Positions 36,927 through 46,207 are shown, counted from the stretch's first letter. The stretch: 64,000 bases of DNA from Mucilaginibacter sp. (GCA_028288025.1 JAQBOM010000006.1:19268-83267); one strand, 5' to 3'. A program made the numbers and translations. Notes: a model not told the origin generated them from the sequence alone.

Positions 36927-37970
36927 CTAATTGCCAAATGCGTCCAAAGCAATCGTAGGTTTACCGGTGTTGTCAAAAGCGCCTAACCCGTAATTCTGCC
37001 AGTTATATGCCTCGGGCTCCCAGTAAAAAACACCCAAACCGTTTCCGTTGGCTACTGAATTTACTTTTGCTATAATATCCGTAAGAAAATCCCTGGCAGT
37101 TGAAGCGGCTGCAGCATCCATCCCAACTTCCACTACCATGCAGGGGGTTGAGTAGCGTGCTACCATATCATTGATATTGGCAAGACATTGCGCATCCAGT
37201 GTTGACCAGTTGGCGGTTGACGGATAAAGCGACATACCGATAATATCCCATTGCGCCCCATTCGCCTTTAATCCATCGAACATCCACCTGAACATGGTAT
37301 TATTGTAACCATTTGAAATATGCACAATTACCTTAGTCGTTGGGCTTACCGATTTTACCCCCGCATAACCGGCCTTTATCAATGCGGCAAAATTTGCCAT
37401 ATTTTTCGAGGCACGGCCATCTTCCCAAAGCATGCCGTCATTGGTTTCATTGCCTACCTGCACCCAATCAGGCGTAATGCCATTGGTTTTTAATGTATTC
37501 ATCGTGCTAACGGTATAGTTTTGCAGCGTAGTGGTCAATGTTGCAAAATCTAATGTTGCCCAGGCGGCTGGTTTAAACTGCTTGCCGGGATCAGCCCAGC
37601 TATCGCTGTAATGAAAGTCGATCATTATTTTCATGCCGGCGTTTTTTGCCCGCAGCGCTTTTGCAACAAGATCCGCTGTGTTGCACCACCCGTCCGCAGG
37701 GTTAACCCATGCACGTAACCGGATAGCATTAAAGCCGAGGCTCTTCATCAGAGCGAACAAATCCTGCTGGCTGCCCGACTTATCGTAAAACTTTACGCCC
37801 GATGATTCCATTTGCGTTACCCAGCTTATATCCGCGCCTTTCGCAAATGACGAGGAAACAACCGGCGGCGTGTATGTGGGGATATGGGGATGTACCGTGC
37901 TTCCTTTATTTGAACATGAAACAACTAAAAACAGGGCAGTAATGACGTGTACACAGAATATTTTTTTCAT
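36927..37970 (-). CDS. GH53 arabinogalactan endo-beta-1,4-galactanase, lipoprotein
   Basis: Secreted glycoside hydrolase of 347 residues cutting beta-1,4-galactan side chains of pectin. A lipoprotein signal ends at Cys19 (LFLVVSCS), so it is probably surface- or periplasm-anchored. The barrel motifs are FHYSDSWADPGKQ, the acid/base Glu175 in QVGNETNDGM, and the nucleophile Glu281 in VVEVGMD. It is the distal gene of a minus-strand hydrolase cluster with GH3 and GH9. No SusC/SusD pair is near. Confidence 0.92.
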   Translation of the reverse strand: MKKIFCVHVITALFLVVSCSNKGSTVHPHIPTYTPPVVSSSFAKGADISWVTQMESSGVKFYDKSGSQQDLFALMKSLGFNAIRLRAWVNPADGWCNTADLVAKALRAKNAGMKIMIDFHYSDSWADPGKQFKPAAWATLDFATLTTTLQNYTVSTMNTLKTNGITPDWVQVGNETNDGMLWEDGRASKNMANFAALIKAGYAGVKSVSPTTKVIVHISNGYNNTMFRWMFDGLKANGAQWDIIGMSLYPSTANWSTLDAQCLANINDMVARYSTPCMVVEVGMDAAAASTARDFLTDIIAKVNSVANGNGLGVFYWEPEAYNWQNYGLGAFDNTGKPTIALDAFGN

Positions 37971-38112
37971 GGCCGGAAATTTAGCTTAATCGGGAAGTTA
38001 ACTGGTTTTACAAATATAAACACAGCATCCAAAAATAAAATGTTTATTTGACATTTTATTTTTGGGTTAATTTATGCTGCTGAAACTTCCGGGAAATACC
38101 GATTATTGGATA

Positions 38113-40386
38113 CTATAACTTTCCTGATCGATCCGGTATATCATGGTTTGATATATAGTTAAAGTTTTGGACAAGATTCCCAACCTGTATCTTAAACTCG
38201 CCCGCTTCGGTAACCGTTTTACTTAAATCATTAACAAAAGAAAGATCCTTCGGTGTAAGCTTAAAGGTAATTGTTTTAGTTTCTCCCGGCTGAAGGTCAA
38301 TCTTATCATAAGCCCTCAGGCGTTTGGTATCCGGCGCTATACTGGCATACAACTGGCTGGTATATAGCAACACCGATTCTTTGCCCGCGCGTTGGCCTGT
38401 ATTTTTTACATCAACCGAAACGGTCAGTGTTTCATTATCGCTTAACGTTGGTTTGCTGATATGGAGGTTTGAATAAGCAAAAGTGGTATAGCTTAAACCA
38501 AAGCCAAATTCATAAAGCGGGTTATAACCGTGCTTGTCATCCGGGTTACCGTTTTCAAGATTTTTCCGGTAATAGTTTACCAATGAGTTGGGATATTGGG
38601 GATAGGTAACCGGCAATCTCCCGGATGGGTTCGCGTCTCCGAAAAGAATATCAGCAAGTGCATCTCCCCCTTCGTTACCCGCCAGGTAAGCCATAATCGT
38701 CGCCGATGATTTGCTTTCCGCCCGGGTAACGATCCGGGGCCGTCCCTCTGCCAAAATCAAAACAATGGGTTTGCCGGTTTTAGCCAATTCCATTGCCAGC
38801 TCGGTTTGCGCTGCGGGAAGATTAAGGTCGTCGATATTGCCTACATTCTCGGTATACGACATCTCTCCCAAACAAAGCACTATTACATCTGCATTTTTAG
38901 CAGCATTTACGGCGTCATTCATGTTTTGCTGGCTGTCGAAAGTAGCGCCGGGTTCAAAGGTGACATGTTCCTTTCCGATTTTTTGCTGAATGGCCTGCAA
39001 GATCGTATGCTTATTCACAGCAAATTTATCGGATTGTTCGCCCTGCCAGGTATAGCTCCACCCGCCGTCCAAAGCGCGCATGGTATTGGCTGTTGGCCCT
39101 GCTACCAGTACTTTTACATCTTTTTTAAGCGGAAGGATATTATTGTTGTTCTTTAACAACGTAATGGCCTCTGTTGCTGCCTGCAGGCTTACATTGCGAA
39201 ACTCGTCCGAGCCAAACTTCGGATAATCATCCGGGTTACCTACAGGGCGTTCGAACAGGCCCAACTGGTATTTCACTTTAAGTATGCGATGAACAGCTTC
39301 ATTGATACGCGCCATCGACACTTTGCCTTCGTGCACCAGTTCTATCAGGTAATTATAAAAGGTATATTCATAAGGCACCATGCTCATATCCACACCGGCG
39401 TTAACCGCTATCATCACCGCATCTTTTTGCGTGGCGGCTACGTGGTGGCGGTCGTGCAGGTACTCGATGTCCTTCCAGTCCGTTACCGCGATACCATCAA
39501 AATGCAATTCGCCGCGCAACACATCGGTAAGCATATATTTACTGGCATGCAACGGCACACCGTTTATCTCACCCGAATTGATCATGATGGTCCGCGCTCC
39601 TGCTTTAACAGCCTCGGCAAATGGTGGCAAGAAATATTCGCGCATATAGCGGTCGGGTATCCAGGCGGGTGTGCGGTCTTTACCGCTCAAAGGATCACCA
39701 TATCCCAGGTAATGTTTCATACAGGCGGCTACGTGGTATTTATCGCTTACATCATTGCCCTGGTAACCTGTAATTATTGCAGCGCCCATTGTTTTGATGA
39801 GATAAGGATCCTCGCCAAAAGTTTCATAGATACGCGGCCACAGCGGCGATTTACCTAAGTCCAATACCGGCGAATAATTCCAGGGGATATAGCTTGCCCG
39901 GGTTTCGTATGCCGTGATCTCCCCTGCCCTATGTACAATATCCCTGTTAAAGGTTGCAGCCATGGCAATTTCCTGCGGAAACAAGGTGCTCCCGGTAGTG
40001 TAGGTTACTCCATGAATAGCATCGATGCCGTATATGACCGGTATTTTCAAACGGTCTTTTGCCGCCTCGGCCTGTATTGTCGAAACAACTTCGTACCAAT
40101 GTTTACGGTCATATGCATGGCCAGTCACATTTAATATTGAACCGACATGGTATTTTAAGATCGCCTCTTTTATTTTATCAGCGTCAATCAGGTGCACACC
40201 ATTTTTATTGGTCGACACCACATCCGAAGTAACTTCGGTCATCTGCCCCACTTTCTCCTCAAGCGTCATTTTTGCAATCAGGTCGTCCACTTTTTTATCG
40301 ACAGCGCTAACCGCCTTTTTGGGTTGCGCCTGTAACAACAGCGCGTTTATGAGCATTAAACCCGCGACAATGGTAATTCTTTTCAT
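38113..40386 (-). CDS. GH3 beta-glucosidase
   Basis: Periplasmic exo-acting beta-glucosidase of 757 residues with signal peptide MKRITIVAGLMLINALLLQAQ. Domain order is barrel (about 30-380), alpha/beta sandwich (about 400-620) and C-terminal fibronectin III-like domain (about 650-750). The nucleophile is Asp303 in GIAVTDWKD. Substrate-binding motifs KHYLGYG and NSGEINGVP are intact. It lies 31 bp behind the GH9 gene, fitting stepwise degradation: endo-cleavage by GH9, then glucose release here. Confidence 0.93.
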   Translation of the reverse strand: MKRITIVAGLMLINALLLQAQPKKAVSAVDKKVDDLIAKMTLEEKVGQMTEVTSDVVSTNKNGVHLIDADKIKEAILKYHVGSILNVTGHAYDRKHWYEVVSTIQAEAAKDRLKIPVIYGIDAIHGVTYTTGSTLFPQEIAMAATFNRDIVHRAGEITAYETRASYIPWNYSPVLDLGKSPLWPRIYETFGEDPYLIKTMGAAIITGYQGNDVSDKYHVAACMKHYLGYGDPLSGKDRTPAWIPDRYMREYFLPPFAEAVKAGARTIMINSGEINGVPLHASKYMLTDVLRGELHFDGIAVTDWKDIEYLHDRHHVAATQKDAVMIAVNAGVDMSMVPYEYTFYNYLIELVHEGKVSMARINEAVHRILKVKYQLGLFERPVGNPDDYPKFGSDEFRNVSLQAATEAITLLKNNNNILPLKKDVKVLVAGPTANTMRALDGGWSYTWQGEQSDKFAVNKHTILQAIQQKIGKEHVTFEPGATFDSQQNMNDAVNAAKNADVIVLCLGEMSYTENVGNIDDLNLPAAQTELAMELAKTGKPIVLILAEGRPRIVTRAESKSSATIMAYLAGNEGGDALADILFGDANPSGRLPVTYPQYPNSLVNYYRKNLENGNPDDKHGYNPLYEFGFGLSYTTFAYSNLHISKPTLSDNETLTVSVDVKNTGQRAGKESVLLYTSQLYASIAPDTKRLRAYDKIDLQPGETKTITFKLTPKDLSFVNDLSKTVTEAGEFKIQVGNLVQNFNYISNHDIPDRSGKL

Positions 40387-40417
40387 AATGATTTGGTTTG
40401 ATTGGATTACAGATATA

Positions 40418-42220
40418 TCATTGATTCTTTTTAGCTGATTTCAGTTTATCCTGCAGCGCTTCCAGTGCGTTAGCCAAATAAGCCATTGGCGCGTTCCAGT
40501 TTATAGCGACCTCATTCGCGGCATAGGCACGTTCATCGTCGATGTACGCCTCATCCGGTACTTTAGATGGAACTTTAACGCCATCCTGCATACCCGGATT
40601 AGGCCCGCCTGCAAGCAATCCCGGCACAGGATCGACAATGCCATCCGAAGCGGAGGGCCGGTGATGCGGGTGCATGGGCGTTTTGCTGCCATAGCCGGTT
40701 ACATACGAATAACCCGTTCCGTTCCTGCCTAAAATGTAATCAAGGTTATTTAAAGCGTAAACGAGATATTTCGGATTATTTGAAAGTTTATATGCCTGGA
40801 TTAATGCCACGCCCTGGTTGGCTGCATCAGAGTTGCTTCCCCAATGAAAATTACGGGTTGATTTGTCCATTACGGTTTGATATGCTGTTTCATCCGCGCC
40901 GCTGACCAGATCGTCGGCAAAAGAGATCAACCGTTTTTTTAACTCAGGCAGTTCATTGGGTGCATTCGTGCCGAACGACGCACTATTCTTTATCAATGTA
41001 TAATAACCCAATAATCTTACCTGCCCCCATGCCGGCAGGGGCATATTGGTATCAGGGATCAGTTTAACTGCTTTTAGATATTGAGCCTGTTTTGTAGTTA
41101 CAAATAGTTCAGATGCGGCCCAAATAAACTCATCATTAAAATTCCGGTCGCCATAAGCCCCGGTTGTAATCTTGGGACTAAACTTCTTATTCATCTCATC
41201 CTGGTTATATGCGATGTCGGGATTTTTTACGGCCCATTCCCAGGCGCCTTTCGCACTTTTTAAGCAGGAATCCGACAACCCTGGCAACTCCTTTGGAAAT
41301 TTCCTGAATATCCTGCTCGCCTGTGCCATTACCGCTGCAAAGTCAAGCGTGGCCGCCGTGCCTTTTTGTACTACGTAACGAGGTGCGGTGGCTTTATCGG
41401 GCATTTCAAATTTATCGAACGCTGCATTAGTGAGCTTATGGTAAACGCCGCCGTCATTTGGATCCTGCATGGTGAGCATCCAGCGCAGGTTCCATAAAAC
41501 TTCGTTCAATATATCCGGAACACCATTTCCGCTTTCCGGGATATTAAGCTTTACCGTTTTCATATAAGCAGGAAAATCCTCGTACAATGAAAGCAAAGTG
41601 CTGGTGCTGATGCCGCTGTTGACAATGTATTTGTTATAATCCCCTGCATCGTACCAGCCGCGCCGCGATGAAATTTTCATCCCTTCGGGCCTTTTATCTG
41701 TCGCGGCAGAAGCATGTATCAACACCGCCGTATCCGGGTGCCCTGCGGCCCTTGCCCATTTGCCGGCATATTTTTCATTAAGCGGTACTGATGCCCGCAT
41801 AAAATAGTAAGCTTTTAGGGTTGCGGCTGCAACAGCCTTATGTACCGATCTTTTAATATCAAACGGATAAGATGAGCCTATCCCGGGAATAGACACAACG
41901 TATTTTCCGGGTGTGTGAAAAGCGCCGAAATCTACAATCCAGGTTGAATTCCCCGCAAAGTTGGGTTTAACAGATTTCGCAAGTGTTCCGGTGAAAACGG
42001 TTTTATTTGAGGGTGTTTGAATGGAGAATGTACCGCCGCCGTCTTTTAAAACAATCGCCGTTTTGGGCGCATCAGGATAAAACCCGACCTGGTTGAGCCG
42101 GATAACTGATTCACTGTTTACCGGCGATTGCTGACCCGATGCCAATTGCAGTGCAAAAAAAATTGCCACACATAATGATAGAGCCGGTTTTATACACCAG
42201 GAATGAAAATGACTGTCCAT
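40418..42220 (-). CDS. GH9 endoglucanase with N-terminal Ig-like domain
   Basis: Secreted cellulase-type hydrolase of 600 residues. After the signal region comes a CelD_N Ig-like domain (VIRLNQVGFYPDAPKTAIVL, residues about 39-120), then the alpha/alpha barrel. The catalytic base pair is Asp191/Asp194 in WYDAGDYNKY, and the acid is Glu570 in AYAANEVAINW. The HHRPS substrate motif is present. It probably cuts beta-1,4-glucan. It is the first of three hydrolase genes on this strand. Confidence 0.93.
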   Translation of the reverse strand: MDSHFHSWCIKPALSLCVAIFFALQLASGQQSPVNSESVIRLNQVGFYPDAPKTAIVLKDGGGTFSIQTPSNKTVFTGTLAKSVKPNFAGNSTWIVDFGAFHTPGKYVVSIPGIGSSYPFDIKRSVHKAVAAATLKAYYFMRASVPLNEKYAGKWARAAGHPDTAVLIHASAATDKRPEGMKISSRRGWYDAGDYNKYIVNSGISTSTLLSLYEDFPAYMKTVKLNIPESGNGVPDILNEVLWNLRWMLTMQDPNDGGVYHKLTNAAFDKFEMPDKATAPRYVVQKGTAATLDFAAVMAQASRIFRKFPKELPGLSDSCLKSAKGAWEWAVKNPDIAYNQDEMNKKFSPKITTGAYGDRNFNDEFIWAASELFVTTKQAQYLKAVKLIPDTNMPLPAWGQVRLLGYYTLIKNSASFGTNAPNELPELKKRLISFADDLVSGADETAYQTVMDKSTRNFHWGSNSDAANQGVALIQAYKLSNNPKYLVYALNNLDYILGRNGTGYSYVTGYGSKTPMHPHHRPSASDGIVDPVPGLLAGGPNPGMQDGVKVPSKVPDEAYIDDERAYAANEVAINWNAPMAYLANALEALQDKLKSAKKNQ

Positions 42221-42293
42221 TAAAGCTTAGAATTTATTGTCGCCTATGAATAATAATTGGTTTATAAATATAGGTGTATTTTATACAATAAAT

Positions 42294-42317
42294 AAAAAGG
42301 CCGGCTTTCGGCCGACC
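42294..42317 (-). terminator. Terminator of the outer-membrane barrel gene
   Basis: GGCCGGC (42299-42305) pairs with GCCGACC (42311-42317), allowing one G-U pair, with a 5-nt loop. The A5 run at 42294-42298 gives a U-tract on the minus strand. Confidence 0.75.
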
Positions 42318-42341
42318 TCATGATCTTTGTTAAAGCACGAT

Positions 42342-42941
42342 TTAAAGTTTAGCCAGCCTGTAAGCCAGGCTTAAATTAAACAGGTTAATTTTCGCCTGGC
42401 CGTTGCCATAATCCTGCTTGGTCAGGCCGGCTTCGTACCTCAAATCGATTGATATTTTTTTAATATCCAGGCCCGCACCAACCTGCCATGCGAAATTTTG
42501 GTCGTGATAATTAAGTTTTAGCGCATTTGCGGCGGCGCCTGAAAAAGTTTGGTCTTTATTAACCGCAAATGAAATCACCGGGCCTGTATAAAAACGGCCG
42601 CCAATACCGAAGGCGCCAATCTTACCGCCAAACAGCAATGGCACATCAATGCTTGTGAACTTCTGCCTTGCTTCACTGCCATCGCTTGCAATTACATTTA
42701 CACTTTTAGATGTAATATACATTTCGGGCTGAAAGTTAAAGCCCAAGGCGCCGAACCGCGCCCAAAAGCCGGCCAAATAACCAGCCTGGTTACTGCTGTT
42801 TAATGTGGCGGAAGCAGAGGATGAAATGCTCGACAAATTCACTCCCGCTTTAGCGCCAAACTGGAACGAAGGCAACACCTGCGCAGAGGCAAAACTGATA
42901 GTTGCTGTAAAAATTGATAATGTGAAGATAATTTTTTTCAT
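42342..42941 (-). CDS. Outer membrane beta-barrel protein (PorT-like)
   Basis: Protein of 199 residues with signal peptide MKKIIFTLSIFTATISFASA followed by QVLPSFQFGAKAGVNLSSIS, the usual start of the small outer-membrane beta-barrel (OMP_b-brl_2) family. It has alternating hydrophobic strands with Gly-rich turns (GIGGRFYTGPVISF, FAWQVGAGLDIKKISIDLRY) and a terminal strand ending in AYRLAKL. The function is unknown. It has its own terminator and is separated from tolC by 180 bp. Confidence 0.85.
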   Translation of the reverse strand: MKKIIFTLSIFTATISFASAQVLPSFQFGAKAGVNLSSISSSASATLNSSNQAGYLAGFWARFGALGFNFQPEMYITSKSVNVIASDGSEARQKFTSIDVPLLFGGKIGAFGIGGRFYTGPVISFAVNKDQTFSGAAANALKLNYHDQNFAWQVGAGLDIKKISIDLRYEAGLTKQDYGNGQAKINLFNLSLAYRLAKL

Positions 42942-43121
42942 AAGGTAAAAGTAAATTTTAAACGGTTAAATGTTTTTTTATCAACTCATGGATTATAAAA
43001 CCATATAATTAGGAATCCGGCATACACTCATACAAAGACAAAGTGTAAGCCGGATAATCGTGGTGGATTCTGGAATAAAATTAGATATTATTTTATAAAT
43101 CCAATAGTCTTTAAAAAGAAT

Positions 43122-44552
43122 TTAAAGTGATAATTTTCCCTGGTAATAATCCAGTATTTTACTGTCGATATAATAGTCATACCGGGCGCTAATCAGGCTA
43201 AGATTTGAGTTATCAAGATTGTTTTTCGCAATGATATAATCTACCGAGGTTAGTACGCCTGCATCAAACTGAACCTGCGCTATCCTGAAACTTTCCTTAT
43301 AGGCATCTACCTGTTCAACCAGTGCCTGGTACCGGGTATAAGCCGAGTTCATGTTCACATAAGCCTGCTCAACGTTCTGTTGCAAAACCAGTTTGGTATT
43401 GTCCTCAATATTTCTCAATATCTGCAAATTGATCTTCGCCGTAGAAATATTGTTTCGTTTTTGCAGATTATTAAATATCGGGATGTTTAAATTCAAGGCT
43501 ATGCCGGTGCCATAATTATTTTTAAACTGGTTATAATAGCTTATGTTTTGGCTGGCGTAATTCGCCTGGGTTGAATAAACGGTCTGTTTGCCGGTGGGCG
43601 TATTGATATAAAACTTCGTTGGCGAACTGATTGAATCAATAAACCTGGAGCTTTGCGCAGTGCTCGAATAGTTGGTTCCCAGGTTAGCCGAAAGTGATAA
43701 ATATGGCAGTAAATAGCCCCTTACTGCTTTTAAGGCTTTTTCGGCACTCTCGCGTCGTAAAACAGCCGCTTTAACTACGGGCAGCTGTTGTAATGCAGCC
43801 GCATAAATGTCATCAACGCTTACGCCATATTGCCCTTTCATTTCTTCAGCATTTAAAGGTTGTACTTCGGTGCTCCTCTCAAATGGGATATTCATTAAAT
43901 TATACAAACTCAGCTTTGCGCCTTCAAGCGCGCTCCTGTAATTAACCACGGCTACTTTACTGCTGGCAAGCGTACCCCTGAAATTATACAGGTCAACAGG
44001 CGTTTTATTGGCTCCCGACTTCTCCAGTATCTCAGAACGGTCTACCGTTTGCTGAGCCACCTGCTGCTGACTTATAGCCTGCGCCAAAATCTCCTCATTA
44101 TCCAGTATCTGGAGGTAGTTGGTGATAATATTAATAGTTACCACATTTTTTGCCTGCTGGTAATCCATTTTGCCGGCCTGGTAATACAACGAGGCTTGCT
44201 TTATGTTATTTTGCAAAGCCAGCCCGTTAAATAAGGTAATGCCGCCCGATAAGCCGTAATTATCTGATGTAAGTGACTGGTTAGAATACGTATTGGTAAC
44301 CGGGTTGATGGAGCGCCCCTGGTTAATGTTATGGCTCACAGACCCATTTATGGAAGGTAGCAGATTCTCTTTTGCCTGGTTAAGATTTATATGATCCTGC
44401 TCCATTACCAGCGCCGACTGCTTTACGTTCAGGTTATTTTTTATAGCAATGTCAATACATTGCTGCAGGGTTAGCTTATTGTTTTGCTGCGCATTCGCCA
44501 CTTGTCCCGACACAGCAAAAAGGAGTATTAAAAAGTAAGTATAAGATCGCAT
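43122..44552 (-). CDS. TolC family outer membrane efflux protein
   Basis: Outer-membrane channel of 476 residues for ABC or RND exporters. The signal peptide ends near residue 21 (VANAQ). The two OEP repeats start LTLQQCIDIAIKNNLNVKQS and near residue 245 (PVVKAAVLRRESAEKALKAV), each with long coiled-coil helices. The C-terminal segment VQFDAGVLTSVDYIIAKNNL is the family's end motif. It lies 14 bp behind an ABC ATPase gene. No membrane-fusion protein or permease is encoded beside them. Confidence 0.92.
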   Translation of the reverse strand: MRSYTYFLILLFAVSGQVANAQQNNKLTLQQCIDIAIKNNLNVKQSALVMEQDHINLNQAKENLLPSINGSVSHNINQGRSINPVTNTYSNQSLTSDNYGLSGGITLFNGLALQNNIKQASLYYQAGKMDYQQAKNVVTINIITNYLQILDNEEILAQAISQQQVAQQTVDRSEILEKSGANKTPVDLYNFRGTLASSKVAVVNYRSALEGAKLSLYNLMNIPFERSTEVQPLNAEEMKGQYGVSVDDIYAAALQQLPVVKAAVLRRESAEKALKAVRGYLLPYLSLSANLGTNYSSTAQSSRFIDSISSPTKFYINTPTGKQTVYSTQANYASQNISYYNQFKNNYGTGIALNLNIPIFNNLQKRNNISTAKINLQILRNIEDNTKLVLQQNVEQAYVNMNSAYTRYQALVEQVDAYKESFRIAQVQFDAGVLTSVDYIIAKNNLDNSNLSLISARYDYYIDSKILDYYQGKLSL

Positions 44553-44566
44553 GATTTGTTAAGTGT

Positions 44567-45244
44567 TCAGAATTTTTTTGATGAATCGATTTTACCGTCC
44601 AGCAGGTTGATGACACGGGTACCATATTCTGCGTTTTTTTCGGAGTGGGTTACTTGTATAATGGTTACTCCGTCTTCTTTATTCAGCTTGCGGAAGAGCT
44701 CCATTATCTCTTCGCCTTGTTTCGAGTTTAGGTTACCGGTGGGTTCATCAGCAAGTAATAGCTTTGGTTTAGCTATTAACGCCCGTGCAATGCCTACCAA
44801 TTGTTGCTGCCCGCCCGATAGCTGTGCCGGGAAAAGGTCTTTCTTCCCAACGATCTGGAAACGGTCGAGCATATCGGCTACCATGGCTTTGCGCTCGGTG
44901 CCTTTAAAATCCTGGTAGATCAGCGGGGTTTCGATATTTTCATAAACGGTCAGCTCGTCAATAAGGTGATAAGCCTGGAAAACAAAACCGATATATTGTT
45001 TATACAAAGCCGTCCGCTGTTTTTCCTTAAGCTGATGCACAGTCTGCCCGGCAAAATAGTGATAGCCATCCGAAGGTTCATCGAGCATACCGATAACATT
45101 CAACAATGTTGATTTGCCCGAACCGGAAGGCCCCATTATCGAAATAAATTCGCCCTCGTCAATGTCAAGGCTGATATCGTTAAGTACATAATTTTTATTG
45201 CCGCCAACCTGGTAGTATTTCGAAATATGCTGAAGTGATAACAT
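44567..45244 (-). CDS. MacB/LolD-type ABC transporter ATPase
   Basis: Cytosolic ATPase of 225 residues. Walker A GPSGSGKST, Q-loop VFQAYHLIDE, signature LSGGQQQLVGIARAL (one residue unusual: QQQLVG instead of QQQRVA), Walker B LLLADEPTGNLNS and switch His in VTHSEKNA are present. The type normally works with FtsX-like permeases (macrolide/peptide export or lipoprotein release). No permease gene is adjacent; only tolC follows, so the pair may be the remainder of a larger exporter or act with permeases encoded elsewhere. Confidence 0.9.
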   Translation of the reverse strand: MLSLQHISKYYQVGGNKNYVLNDISLDIDEGEFISIMGPSGSGKSTLLNVIGMLDEPSDGYHYFAGQTVHQLKEKQRTALYKQYIGFVFQAYHLIDELTVYENIETPLIYQDFKGTERKAMVADMLDRFQIVGKKDLFPAQLSGGQQQLVGIARALIAKPKLLLADEPTGNLNSKQGEEIMELFRKLNKEDGVTIIQVTHSEKNAEYGTRVINLLDGKIDSSKKF

Positions 45245-45558
45245 GTGTTTTAATTAGTGAATTATTGATTTAGTGAATAGTGAATTGCTAATTTATTAAA
45301 AAATGGATTTATTTATCAGGTAGCACTCACCTTCTATCGCGCTAAGGTATCAATAACATACCAAACTATTAATAACTTAATTATCAATACATTACATGCC
45401 TGCACGCAAACAAATACTGTTCGCTTATGTAACACGGAGCGTACGGTTATGATACAATGGGTTGATGTGCGGATGATTAAAATGTACAGATGTGCAAATT
45501 TTTAACACTGTCGCGTCCAGACGAAGGTTGTCACTTGATCCAGGTGTACCATCCGGCA

Positions 45559-45638
45559 CACCTGGATACACCTGGATACACCTGGATACACCTGGTACAG
45601 TTCCTGTCCCCGCAGGGTCTCTCGAAGAGGACCCTGCG
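45559..45638. repeat. CCTGGATACA decamers and adjoining hairpin
   Basis: CCTGGATACA occurs three times in perfect tandem (45561-45590) with flanking partial copies. An inverted partner TCCAGGTGTA lies just upstream (45539-45548). Immediately after, CGCAGGGTC (45611-45619) and GACCCTGCG (45630-45638) form a perfect 9-bp stem with a 10-nt loop. The position directly before a REP-type transposase remnant suggests REP-like substrate sequences. Confidence 0.7.
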
Positions 45639-45676
45639 CCGGATGCCATCAGAAGAATAATTATTATATTTACCCT

Positions 45677-45787
45677 ATGGCCATCCGTACTAAGCATCAA
45701 ATAACAGACAATGCCTGGTTTATCACATTCACCTGTTATAATTGGATATCGTTATTTGAGATTACTCAATCATACGATTTGGTTTAA
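45677..45787 (+). pseudogene. Truncated REP-associated tyrosine transposase (RAYT)
   Basis: The frame reads 36 codons, beginning MAIRTKHQITDNAWFITFTC and continuing YNWISLFEITQSYDLV before a TAA stop. The start and the FITFTC strand are typical of the Y1 transposase/RAYT (IS200-like) family, whose full length is about 150-230 residues; the HUH motif and catalytic Tyr should follow and are absent. No in-frame continuation was seen after the stop. I call it a remnant. RAYTs act on REP hairpins, and strong hairpins and repeats lie directly upstream. Confidence 0.6.
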
Positions 45788-45969
45788 ATAATATTTTTGC
45801 TTTTGCGCTGCCTTTTTTATGTAAGCTTATCAATGAAAGGGTTAGTTTTCGTATTGTGAAAATAAAACGATTTGATATCGAAAAACCAGGTTTTTTCACC
45901 CTATTAACCGCTCCTCACGCTGCTTTCCAATCAATAATCCGCCACGCTTAAAGCTTTAAATTTACCACC

Positions 45970-46036
45970 CCGTCAAAACACCAAAAAAATACCGTGAAAA
46001 CACGGTGAAATATGCCCGGCCGGGCCTTTAATTTTA
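45970..46036 (+). promoter_or_regulatory. Conserved upstream region of small peptide gene 1
   Basis: Elements in order: CCGTCAAAACACC (45970-45982), the palindrome ACCGTGAAAACACGGT (45991-46006) 22 bp further, the palindrome GCCCGGCCGGGC (46014-46025) and TAATTTTA (46029-46036). The same series stands before peptide gene 2 with equal spacing: palindrome centre to last box 34 bp, and last box to ATG 25 bp. I read it as tandem regulator sites plus a promoter. The GC palindrome followed by T-rich sequence could also act as an attenuator. Confidence 0.65.
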
Positions 46037-46060
46037 CAGGAGTAATCGAATAGTTCAATC

Positions 46061-46207
46061 ATGAAGAAAATACCATCCTGGTTTGGGTTCAGGATATTCG
46101 GTGGAATGCCGGTGCGTAAGTTTACGGTAGCGGCAGCAGCCCCTCTCCGATCTGCAAGGATGCAGCGTGAGCCCTGGTGGCGGCATTCTCGTGACTACGA
46201 GCAATAA
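46061..46207 (+). CDS. Small basic peptide 1, MKKxxSWFGF family
   Basis: Unrecognised peptide of 48 residues. It begins MKKIPSWFGFRIFGG and continues with a basic, Ala-rich middle (VRKFTVAAAAPLRS) and a Trp/Arg-rich end (REPWWRHSRDYEQ). It is related to the peptide at 47795 through the shared start MKK-[IL]-x-SWFGF, a later RK, and AAxP, and above all through the upstream DNA. There is no Gly-Gly leader and no modification enzyme nearby. The end of the gene overlaps the hairpin element at 46157-46218. The GH25 gene lies 91 bp downstream. Confidence 0.6.
   Translation: MKKIPSWFGFRIFGGMPVRKFTVAAAAPLRSARMQREPWWRHSRDYEQ

Larger units (their letters stand above)
45245..46060. other. 816-bp gap: repeats, transposase remnant, peptide promoter
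   Basis: Contents from left to right: TTAGTGA words (45252-45290), GATGTGC words (45463-45500), decamer repeats (45559-45598), a strong hairpin (45611-45638), the 36-codon transposase remnant (45677-45787), about 170 bp in which I see nothing, and the conserved upstream region of the first small peptide gene (from about 45965). Confidence 0.6.

Noticed and set aside
45425..45700. A 91-codon minus-strand frame over the decamer repeats
   Set aside because: Its translation is dominated by the repeated CCTGGATACA unit and a hairpin, has no recognisable protein pattern and overlaps the transposase remnant on the other strand.
46061..46207. Lanthipeptide or Gly-Gly bacteriocin precursor
   Set aside because: There is no Gly-Gly leader, no Cys-rich core, and no modification or export enzyme next to it; the nearest ABC gene is on the other strand and of MacB/LolD type.
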